From Mauremys mutica (lineage: Eukaryota > Chordata > Testudines > Geoemydidae), in assembly GCF_020497125.1 (NCBI RefSeq), contig NC_059084.1, forward strand, positions 33,696,203 through 33,760,202: a stretch of DNA of 64,000 bases, read 5' to 3'. Numbering within the stretch: position 1 is the stretch's first letter; each line of letters starts with the position of its first letter. A program made the position numbers and the translations under genes. The notes beneath the pieces are model-generated. The model was given only the letters and a program-made list of their open reading frames with translations, had not been told where the DNA came from and did no database searches. Below are positions 22,890 to 31,963 of the stretch, piece by piece.

Positions 22890-23716
22890 TGTCATAAACA
22901 GTTAGTTAAGGGTTAAGGTCTCTTTTACCTGTACTGGGTTAACAAGCAGTACCTGATGACCACCTGACCAGAGGACCAATCAGGGACAAGATATTTTCAA
23001 ATCTCTGTGGAGGGAAGTTTTTTTCTGTGTTCTTTGTTTTGAGTTGAGTCTCTCTTGGGAGTTAAGGGAGTCCAGACATCTTAATCAAGTCCTCCCAGGT
23101 TTCTGCAGTATTGTTCTTCTATTCAGTCTAGTGAGTATTAGAAAGGCGAACTAGTATTTTTTTTACTTTTATTTCTGCATTGGCAATTGTGTGTTTTGCT
23201 GAAGTAATCTCTTTATTTCTATTGCTGTACTTTGCTTTTACTGAGAAAGAAAGGGGGAGGGGGAGTTCTCTCCAGGTTTATAATTTAGACTCTGGGTATT
23301 GTTCCATCCTGGTATGACAGAGATAGTGTACTTTCTTTTTTTGTTCTTTTTAATAAATTCTTTTCTTTTCTTTGGCCTTGGTTAATTCCTTCTCTTGTGG
23401 AGATTCAAGGGAAGGGGAGGGGGAAGAGTGAGTTCCTCCTGAGGTTGATTCACAGAGTTGAATCGGTGTGTATCTCTCCAGAGTGGCTAGGAGAGAGGGA
23501 GGGGGGAAGTGGGCTGCTTCCCTGTGTGTAGAGAGTCAGGGAGATTGAATCTGTGTTCCCCAGGGAAAGTTGGGGGAACAGGCAGTGTGTCAGACACTTA
23601 GAAAACTGACTGGTGGCAGCGTATCAGATCTAAACTAGGATTTTAGTTTAGGGGAGTCCATGCAGGTCCCCATCTTGTGAACCCAAAAGCTCCAAGTGGG
23701 GGAGAAACCTATGACA
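22890..23716 (+). repeat. 5' LTR of the Gypsy element
   Basis: Starts TGTCATAAACAG and ends CTATGACA, with short inverted TGTCATA/TATGACA termini. A candidate polyadenylation or TATA-like AT-rich zone is near 23350 (TTTTAATAAATTC). Confidence 0.95.
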
Positions 23717-23933
23717 TGGTGAGCAGCGGTGACTTGAACCAGAGAGCCATTGAGAGCTATTCTCTTCTCCTAAAGCAGGAATGCAGGTTAGGAGGGAGAA
23801 ATACCCCGAAGGCAAACAAACAAAGTTTTCTAACAAGGTATTGTTAGAAGGAGTTTTTTTCAGCTGGGCTAACCTGAAAAGAGCTATTCTCTTCTTCTAG
23901 AGCAGGAAAGCAACCTGAGAGAAGAGGGGGAGA
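23717..23933 (+). other. Leader of the Gypsy element; gag deleted
   Basis: The interval between LTR and protease is too short for gag. It contains an imperfect direct repeat (GAGCTATTCTCTTCT at about 23754 and 23881, each followed by an AGCAGGAA word) that may mark the deletion breakpoints. The bases after the LTR, TGGTGAGCAGCGG, are the presumptive primer site; I cannot name the tRNA. Confidence 0.6.
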
Positions 23934-25967
23934 GTGGGCGGGAAGAAGATTACGGCGTGGAGAGACACCGCAGCGAGCGTGTCAGTTATCCACCAGTCCT
24001 TAGTGGACCCGAAATTCATCAACCCAGAGGTCAAAATCACAATTTCTCCATTCATGTCAAAATCGGTAAGCTTACCCACAGCTGAATTGCCTGTCCAGTA
24101 CAAGGGCTGGTCAGGAACGTGGACTTTTGCTGTCTATGACAATTATTCCATCCCCATGCTACTGGGGGAAGACTTGGCCAACCATGTGCAGCTGGCCAAG
24201 AGGGGGAGAGTGGTCACCCGCAGCCAGGCCAAACAAGCAGGCACTCCCATCCCTGTTCCTGAGCCATCCACCAGGACCCCGTCTGTGTTACCAGAGACCC
24301 AGACAGAGGTGGTGGAACCGGATCCCATGCCAACAACTACAGCAGCCATAGTACATCCAGTCCCAGGACCGGAACTGGAAGAGCAACCAGCGGCAGAACC
24401 TGCGCCAGGGGGCGCCAACGGGCCTGAACTGGCAGAAGCAGCAGACAACCCTACCCAAGAGGCTCAGCCAGAGCCTGAAATAACACCTAGTGCACCAGCA
24501 GAGAGCGGTCCACAGTCAACGGAAACAACCTCATCACCTACATCGCATCCAGAGGGATCAAGCCCAAGTCCACAGTCTACGGAGAAACTGGTGTCTCCAG
24601 CCTCAAGGGAACAGTTCCAGACTGAGCAGGAAGCCGATGACAGCCTTAAAAAAGCATGGGCGGCGGCACGGAGCGACCCACCGCCTCTCAGTTCTGCGAA
24701 CCGATCCCGGTTCGTTGTAGAACAAGAACTTTTATATAAAGAGCTTCTTTCTGGTGGACACCAGGAAGGCTGGCATCCTCAAAAACGGTTGGTGGTTCCA
24801 ACTAAGTACCGGGAAAAGCTCTTAAGCTTAGCCCATGATCATCCCAGTGGCCATTCTGGGGTGAACAGAAGCAAGGACAGGTTGGGAAGGTCCTTCGACT
24901 GGGAGGGGATGGGCAAGGCCATTGCCAATTATGTCCGGTCTTGTGAGGTATGCCAAAAGGTAGGAAAACCCCAAGACTAGGTCAAGGCTCCTTTCCAGCC
25001 ACTTCCCATAATTGAGGTCCCATTTCAGCGAGTAGCTGTGGATATTATGGGTCCTTTCCCAAAGAAGACCCCCAGAGGAAAGCAGTACATACTGACTTTT
25101 GTGGACTTTGCTACCAGATGTCCGGAAGCAGTAGCTCTAGGCAACACCAGGGCTAAAACTGTGTGCCAGGCCTTAACTGACATTTTTACCAGGGTAGGTT
25201 GGCCCTCCGACATTCTTACAGATTCTGGAACAAATTTCCTGTCAGGGACCATGAAAGACCTGTGGGAAGCTCATGGGGTGCATCACTTGGTTGCCACCCC
25301 GTATCACCACCAAACTAATGGCCTGGTGGAGAGGTTTAATGGAACTTTGGGAGCCATGATCCATAAATTCGTGAATGAACACTCCAATAATTGGGATCTA
25401 GTGTTGCAGCAGTTGTTGTTTGCCTACAGGGCTGTACCACATCCCAGTTTAGGATTCTCACCATTCGAGCTTGTGTATGGCCATGAGGTTAAGGGGCCAT
25501 TACAGTTGGTGAAGCAACAATGGGAGGGGTTTACGCCTTCTCCAGGAACTAACATTCTGGACTTTTTAAGCAACCTACAAAACACCCTCCGATACTCTTT
25601 GGCCCTTGCTAAAGAGAACCTAAAGGATGCTCAAGCAGAGCAAAAGGTCTGGTATGATAGACATACCAGAGAGCGTTCCTTCAAGGTAGGAGACCAGGTC
25701 ATGGTCTTGAAGGCGCTACAGGCCCATAAGATGGAAGCGTCATGGGAAGGACCATTCACGGTCCAGGAGCGCCTGGGAGCTGTTAACTACCTCATAGCAT
25801 TTCCTAATCCCTCCTTAAAGCCTAAAGTGTACCATGTTAACTCTCTCAAGCCCTTTTATCCCAGAGAATTACAGGTCTGTCAGTTTACAGCCCAGGAGGA
25901 GATGACGCTGAGTGGCCTGAAGGTGTCTACTACGAAGGACAAAGAAATGGTGGTGTGGAAGAGGTGA
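23934..25967 (+). pseudogene. Gypsy pol, protease-integrase frame, one internal TAG
   Basis: One reading frame, broken only by TAG at 24978-24980. The N-terminal part carries a retropepsin-like segment (KKITAWRDTAASVSVIH) in which the usual DTG reads DTA. It continues through MLLGEDLANHV to a Pro/Glu/Thr-rich linker of about 150 residues. The integrase HHCC zinc finger follows (HDHPSGHSGV, CEVCQK near residues 337-341). After the stop comes the integrase core with D (VDIMGPF), D (LTDSGTNF) and E (HHQTNGLVERFNG), then a GPY/F-type C-terminus (SWEGPFTV) and HVNSLKPFY. The GTG at 23934 is only the first in-frame start-like codon. The natural start would lie upstream in the missing gag-pol. Without readthrough the integrase is not made. 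Confidence 0.9.
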
Positions 25968-27385
25968 CCCTCTCCACAACCCTGGAACGTCTACAGCGGC
26001 AACAGATCAAGGAGCTGTGCACTCACTTCGGCCCTTTGTTCTCAGCCAACCCAGGACGGACTGAGCAAACGTACCACACCATTGACACAGGTAATGCTCA
26101 CCCGATTAGAACCCCATCCTACCGGGTGTCACCTCATGCCCAAGTTGCTATTAAACGGGAGATTGAAAACATGCTGGAGATGGGTATCATCCGCCCCTCT
26201 ACCAGTGCATGGGCATCTCCAGTGGTTCTAGTTCCCAAACCAGATGGGGAAATACGCTTTTGCGTGGACTACCGAAAGCTTAATGCTGTAACTCGCCCCG
26301 ACAACTACCCAATGCCACGCACCGATGAGCTATTGGAGAAACTGGGACGTGCCCAGTTCATCTCTACATTGGATTTAACCAAGGGGTACTGGCAAGTACC
26401 ACTAGATGAACCCGCCAAAGAAAGGTCAGCCTTCATTACCCACGCAGGGGTGTATGAATTTAATGTACCGGTACTTCCGTTCGGACTGCAGAATGCACCC
26501 GCCACCTTCCAAAGGCTAGTAGATGGTCTACTAGCAGGATTGGGAGAATGTGCAGTTGCCTACCTCGATGATGTGGCCATTTTTTCTGATTCATGGCCCG
26601 AACACCTAGAACATCTGGAAACGGTCTTTGAGCGCATCAGGCAGGCAGGACTAACTGTTAAGGCCAAAAAGTGTCAAATAGGCCAAAACAGAGTGACCTA
26701 CCTAGGGCACCAGGTGGGTCGAGGAACCATTAACCCCCTACAGGCCAAGGTGGAGGCTATCCAAAACTGGCCTGTCCCACAGTCAAAGAAACAGGTCCAA
26801 TCTTTCTTAGGCTTGGCCGGATATTACAGGCGATTTGTACCACACTACAGCCAAATCGCTGCCCCACTAACTGATCTAACCAGAAAAACACAGCCAAATG
26901 CAGTTAAGTGGACTGAGGAGTGTCAGAAAGCCTTTAACCAGCTTAAGGCGACGCTCATGTCTGACCCTGTGTTAAGGGCCCCGGACTTTGACAAACCCTT
27001 CCTAGTGACCACAGATGCATCTGAATGTGGGGTAGGAGCAGTTCTCATGCAGGAAGGATCGGATGATAACTTCCATCTTGTCATGTTTCTCAGCAAGAAA
27101 CTGTCTGAGAGGGAAAGCCACTGGTCCATCAGTGAAAAAGAATGTTACGCCATTGTGTATGCCCTGGAAAAGCTATGCCCATACGTTTGGGGATGGCGGT
27201 TCCAGCTACAAACCGACCATGCTGCGCTAAAGTGGCTTCACACTAACAAGAGAAATAACAAGAAACTTCTCCGATGGAGTTTAGCTCTCCAAGATTTTGA
27301 TTTTGAAATTCACCACATTTCAGGAGCTTCCAACAAGGTTGCTGATGCACTCTCTCGTGAAAGTTTCCCAGAATCAAATGGTTAA
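25955..27385 (+). CDS. Gypsy reverse transcriptase-RNase H frame
   Basis: Polymerase and RNase H of the retrotransposon, 476 codons uninterrupted. RT motifs are KREIENMLEMGIIRPSTS, ASPVVLVPKPDG, FCVDYRKLN, LDLTKGYWQVPL (catalytic D140), LPFGLQNAPATFQRLVD and YLDD at 203-206. The connection has FLGLAGYYRRFVPHYS. RNase H shows D354 (TTDASECGVGAVL), E396, D421 (QTDHAALKWL) and D464 (KVADALSR), so its acidic residues are all present. The frame stays open for at least 100 nt upstream of 25955, overlapping the integrase frame (DAEWPEGVYYEGQ). It was probably fused to integrase in the parent and separated by a 1-nt indel near 25895-25905. The start given is only a GTG in the overlap. Confidence 0.9.
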   Translation: MEEVTLSTTLERLQRQQIKELCTHFGPLFSANPGRTEQTYHTIDTGNAHPIRTPSYRVSPHAQVAIKREIENMLEMGIIRPSTSAWASPVVLVPKPDGEIRFCVDYRKLNAVTRPDNYPMPRTDELLEKLGRAQFISTLDLTKGYWQVPLDEPAKERSAFITHAGVYEFNVPVLPFGLQNAPATFQRLVDGLLAGLGECAVAYLDDVAIFSDSWPEHLEHLETVFERIRQAGLTVKAKKCQIGQNRVTYLGHQVGRGTINPLQAKVEAIQNWPVPQSKKQVQSFLGLAGYYRRFVPHYSQIAAPLTDLTRKTQPNAVKWTEECQKAFNQLKATLMSDPVLRAPDFDKPFLVTTDASECGVGAVLMQEGSDDNFHLVMFLSKKLSERESHWSISEKECYAIVYALEKLCPYVWGWRFQLQTDHAALKWLHTNKRNNKKLLRWSLALQDFDFEIHHISGASNKVADALSRESFPESNG

Positions 27386-27534
27386 CAACTGTTCTTGAAA
27401 CGTGAAAAATCTCGTTGGTTACATACATAATAGTATCTGTAATAGTACATGTGTTTTTTAATCTGTTTATTTTAAAGTTCTAGGAGGAAATCACCGCCAG
27501 TGTGGGTCCCCCACTGTCTGTGATTTGGGGGGCG

Positions 27535-28361
27535 TGTCATAAACAGTTAGTTAAGGGTTAAGGTCTCTTTTACCTGTACTGGGTTAACAAGCAGTACCTG
27601 ATGACCACCTGGCCAGAGGACCAATCAGGGACAAGATATTTTCAAATCTCTGTGGAGGGAAGTTTTTTTCTGTGTTCTTTGTTTTGAGTTGAGTCTCTCT
27701 TGGGAGTTAAGGGAGTCCAGACATCTTAATCAAGTCCTCCCAGGTTTCTGCAGTATTGTTCTTCTATTCAGTCTAGTGAGTATTAGAAAGGCGAACTAGT
27801 ATTTTTTTTACTTTTATTTCTGCATTGGCAATTGTGTGTTTTGCTGAAGTAATCTCTTTATTTCTATTGCTGTACTTTGCTTTTACTGAGAAAGAAAGGG
27901 GGAGGGGGAGTTCTCTCCAGGTTTATAATTTAGACTCTGGGTATTGTTCCATCCTGGTATGACAGAGATAGTGTACTTTCTTTTTTTGTTCTTTTTAATA
28001 AATTCTTTTCTTTTCTTTGGCCTTGGTTAATTCCTTCTCTTGTGGAGATTCAAGGGAAGGGGAGGGGGAAGAGTGAGTTCCTCCTGAGGTTGATTCACAG
28101 AGTTGAATCGGTGTGTATCTCTCCAGAGTGGCTAGGAGAGAGGGAGGGGGGAAGTGGGCTGCTTCCCTGTGTGTAGAGAGTCAGGGAGATTGAATCTGTG
28201 TTCCCCAGGGAAAGTTGGGGGAACAGGCAGTGTGTCAGACACTTAGAAAACTGACTGGTGGCAGCGTATCAGATCTAAACTAGGATTTTAGTTTAGGGGA
28301 GTCCATGCAGGTCCCCATCTTGTGAACCCAAAAGCTCCAAGTGGGGGAGAAACCTATGACA
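27535..28361 (+). repeat. 3' LTR of the Gypsy element
   Basis: Same 827-bp length and termini as the 5' LTR. By eye only one substitution separates them (near 27612). It is followed by the target duplication GCAGG. Confidence 0.95.
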
Positions 28362-28373
28362 GCAGGTATCATA

Positions 28374-28945
28374 TATTTTTGTGTAAGGGTGCATATGCAT
28401 ATGTGTGTGTGGGTACGTATGTGTGCGCGTACATGTGCTTGTGCATGTGTATGTGGCTATGTGTACATATATGTGCATGTGCGTATGTGTGCTTGTGCCT
28501 ATATATGCCTGTGCGTATGTGTGTGCATGCGTGTATGTGTGTGTGTGCCTGTATGTGTGTGCATATTAGTGTGTTTTTGTGTGTGTGTGTGTCCATGTGA
28601 GCTTGTGTGTGCGCATGCGTATTTGCGTCTCTGTGTGTTTGCATATACATGTGCGTATATATGTTTTTGTGTGTGTGTGTGTACATCTGCATGGTTGTGC
28701 ATGTGTGTGTGTGCAGATGTGTATATGTGCTTGCATTTGTGTATGTGTGCATTTGGGTGTGCGAATATCTGCCTGTGCATATGCCTGCGTATGTTCATAC
28801 ATGCGTGCGTGTGTATGGGTGTGTCTGTGTAAGTGTGCATGTGCATAAGCGTTTGTGTGTATGCATGTGTGCACATATGTGTGTGTGTGTATATATGGGT
28901 GCATGTATGTGTGCATGCCTGCGTATGTGTGTGTGTGTATCTAGA
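28374..28945. repeat. Expanded TG/TGTGCATG tract at the head of unit 3
   Basis: About 570 bp of alternating purine-pyrimidine sequence (TGTGTGCATGTG, TGCGTATGTG words). Long frames on both strands are compositional. It is positionally equivalent to 604-967, and the tract is not expanded at units 2 and 4. Confidence 0.9.
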
Positions 28946-29149
28946 AGTCTCTCACCCTACAATGAATGTATACTCAGCGTTCCAGTTGAGTCCATTTTGC
29001 CTGCACCCTCTCACTGAGCACAATTGCCCGTCATTGTCTGAACTCTGAGCCGCCACTAGTTCAAATCTCCCACCAGCCCAGTAAAACCCACCTGTGGAAT
29101 CTGATACCGGCCCTAACAAGACTGGGATCCCAGGTTTCAAGAGGTCTCT
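28946..29149. repeat. Left end of tandem OR unit 3
   Basis: Begins TCTAGAAGTCTCTCACCCTA and is closest to 968-1191. Non-coding. Confidence 0.75.
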
Positions 29150-29324
29150 ACGGTCTGGGCTACCATAGCGGGCGGGGGTTGAACTAAGATACACAACTGA
29201 AGTTGAAGTATCTTAGTTCGACTTACCTGGCCGTCCTCAAGGCGATGAGTCGACCGCCGCGGCTCCCCCGCCCACTCCACTTACTCCTCCTGCCGAGGTG
29301 GAGTATGGGCGTCAATCAGCGAGC
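29150..29324. mobile_element. GC-rich insertion, probably a Harbinger-type MITE fragment
   Basis: Present only in unit 3. It contains TACTTCAACT/AGTTGAAGTA-like inverted words (ACTGAAGTTGAAGTATCTTA) and a CG-rich half. It interrupts sequence that is continuous at 1160-1190. The class is inferred from style only. Confidence 0.4.
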
Positions 29325-29332
29325 TGTCAGAG

Positions 29333-29744
29333 CAGTGGCTCTCAGCCAGGGGCAAACATAGCCTGGGGGTACACATAGGTTTTCCCGGGGGCACATCAAC
29401 TCATCTAGAGATTTGCCTAATTTTACAACAGGTTACATAAAAAACACAAGCAAAGTCTGTACAAACTAAAATTTCATACAGACAATGACTTGTGTACACT
29501 ACTCTATAGACTATACACTGAAACATAAGAACAATATTTGTATTCTAATTTATTTCTTTCATAATTATATGCTAAAAATGAGAAAGTCAGCAATTTTTCA
29601 GTAGTAGGGCGCTGTGCTAGTTTTGTCTTTTTATGGCTGATTTTGTGAGCAAATAGTTTTTAAGTGAGGTGAAACTTTGGGATACGCAAGACAAATCAGA
29701 CTCCTGAAAGGGGTACAGTAGTCTGGAAAGCTTGAGTGACACTG
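29333..29744 (+). mobile_element. hAT-type non-autonomous element, copy in unit 3
   Basis: Same element and insertion point as 1192-1599 (CAGTGGCTCTCAGCC start, CTTGAGTGACACTG end). Shared insertion shows that the left ends of units 1 and 3 descend from a common copy. Confidence 0.65.
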
Positions 29745-29868
29745 TGTAAGAGCAGGACACAAAGCCCAGTGGAGCTCAGGGAAACACGACCTGGGACTAC
29801 AACAGACTTTGGTTCAGGCCCTAACTCAGGCAATGTTATATCTATTTTAACCAAAGGAAACTGACCGG

Positions 29869-30818
29869 TTAGCATGGTCCAAACATCAATTTCCTGCAAG
29901 CTTTCCTCAGGGCCTCCTGGACCACTTTGTTTCTCAGGCTGTAGATGAGGGGATTGACCAGGGGAGTCAGGACTGTGTAGACGACAGAGAGAACTTTCTT
30001 GAAGTCGCTCAGGATGTCGGTGGTAGGGAACATGTAGACAATCAGCAGAGTTGCATAATAAATGCTCACCACAATGAGGTGGGAGGAGCAGGTGGAAAAG
30101 GCCTTTTGCCTCCCGATGGTGGATGGGATTCTCAGGATTGTGGTGATGATGCAGATGTAGGACATCAAGGTAAGCATGAATGGGACCAGTGAGAAAAGCA
30201 AGGTGAGTGTAAAAGTCACCATTTCCATGAGGTGAGGGTCATTGCAGGAGAGTTTTACAAGGGGGATGAGATCACAAAAAAATGGTCAATACCATTGGGG
30301 CCACAGAACGTTAACTGTGATATTGAGAACATATTTATGGTATTACCTAGGAAGCCACCTATCCAACAGCCACCCGCGAGCTTCAGGTAAGACCTGTGAC
30401 TCATACGGGCTGCATAGTGCAGTGGATTGCATATTGCTAAATACCGATCATAAGACATCACCGATAAGAGAAGACATTCTGTAGCAACCAGAGAACCAAC
30501 AAAATAAAATTGTGTGACACATTCATTGAATGAAATAGTCCTGTCCCCTGTCAGGAGACCGACCAGCATCCTGGGCAGGATGGTGGAGGTGTAGCAGGTC
30601 TCCAAACAGGACAAGTTCCCCAGGAAGAAGTACATGGGGGTGCGAAGGTGCTGATCAGTCACAACTAGCACAATGATGAGGACGTTCCCTGCCACGGTCA
30701 TGATGTAGATCACTAGGAACAGCAGGAAGAGAAGGAGCTGCAGTTCCTGGAGATCTCCAAATCCCAGGAGGACAAATTCTGTGATGGACGTTTGGTTTCC
30801 CTGCTCTGGGTTCACCAT
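29869..30818 (-). pseudogene. OR3: olfactory receptor with a single 1-nt homopolymer deletion
   Basis: ATG at 30818 (MVNPEQGNQTSITEF), with a good splice acceptor eight bases upstream. TM1, LRTPMYFFLGNLS, MSYDRYLAIC and FCGPNGIDHFF are normal. The A run at 30276-30282 (T run on the coding strand) has 7 bases instead of the 8 in OR2, which turns HFFCDF into HFFVISSPL and a stop at 30255. The other frame then continues correctly: MEMVTFTLTLLFSLVPF, LMSYICII, KAFSTCSSHLIVV, PLVNPLIYSLRNK and CRKLMFGPC. No other lesion is visible. It may be a very young pseudogene or an intact gene with a homopolymer sequencing error. Class II, same subfamily as OR2. Confidence 0.85.
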
Positions 30819-30826
30819 GGGTTTGT

Positions 30827-30845
30827 CTGTGGGAAAGAAATGAAA
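30827..30845 (-). promoter_or_regulatory. Probable 3' splice site upstream of OR3 ATG
   Basis: The minus strand has TTTCATTTCTTTCCCACAG ending eight bases before the ATG, aligned with the OR2 acceptor. Confidence 0.55.
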
Positions 30846-31920
30846 TCTACCACATAAATGAAGAACATTCACTCAATAAAACATAACCTTTTATTTCATT
30901 GTCTCCCTCTGCTGGCTACTGGAACGATGGGTGAGTGGAGAATGGAGGTCAGGGGAAGGGAAATGCCATCTCGTGATCCCTGGGGCAGGTTTCATATCTG
31001 AGCATCCTGCAGGTTCAACAAAACTTTAAACTTTAATCTCTTGAAACTCATGTAGACTGGTGGCACCAACCACTCTAACACTATGGTGATGGTACAACAG
31101 TTCAAAAACATACCGCTTGAAATAGTCACACATTTCACTGCCTGGTGTATGAAAGCAGAACAATGTCCTTTCTAGATTCGAGATCCATGGGCCAAACAGG
31201 ACGCAATTTGATATTTTAGTGGATGCCGTAACAAAGAAAGAAACCAAGCAACTAAGGGTTGGATTTGCAGTGTGTGGGCAGCCAACTCCAAGTGAATTGC
31301 AGTGGAAATGGGCTGTCTAACTCTACCAGAGCCATTTGAAAGTTTTTATCATCAGACAAATGCCTCTCCTTCCCTAGGACAATATGTCATTGTCCTGCCG
31401 TCGGACACTACATATAGAGATGGGACCTTCATTAAAAACCAAAACAAAGAAACAAAAAATCCTGCTAGAAATGACTGCGGTAGCTAGAAATTGATCCTCT
31501 CTTGCAAGAAAAAATTCTGGATAAAATTTATAAGAAATTTGCAGTTTTCGTATGATGAGAGTTGTGTAGAATCCGAATTTCCATTTAATCTGCAAATCCA
31601 TGATTTCAAATGTTGAATTTCATTCCACTTTATTTTTAAAAATGTATTTACCCATTTTTAATTTAATTTCTATAATATTTTTATTTTATATTATATTGAG
31701 TTTTATACTTATTTACATTTATTTCTATGTATTTTGATATAATTTTATTTCATAATGCTCTCTACAGTAACTCTTTTCCTAAACAAAATTGCATAGAAAT
31801 TGATATGTTCCCTGGAAACATTTTGAGGTCTATCAAGAAAAATTTTTTCATCAGAAATGCCAATCAGAAATTTTTGTCAGCTGTATGTTTTCTTCTTTAT
31901 GTTTGGTTAAAAGTCATAGT

Positions 31921-31963
<43 letters not shown>

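Larger units (their letters stand above)
22890..28361 (+). mobile_element. Young Gypsy retrotransposon with integrase upstream of RT (Gmr1-like order)
   Basis: Two 827-bp LTRs (22890-23716, 27535-28361) bound a 3.8 kb interior. The 5-bp duplication GCAGG lies at 22885-22889 and 28362-28366. Inside are protease, integrase zinc finger, integrase core, RT and RNase H in that order. Classical Ty3/Gypsy elements have integrase last; the Gmr1 group is the known exception. By eye the LTRs differ at a single base (CTGACCAG versus CTGGCCAG), so insertion was recent. Gag is absent: only about 220 bp separate the 5' LTR from the protease. A purine-rich TTTGGGGGGCG precedes the 3' LTR. With no gag, a TAG in pol and a frameshift, this copy must have moved with proteins supplied in trans. 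Confidence 0.95.
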
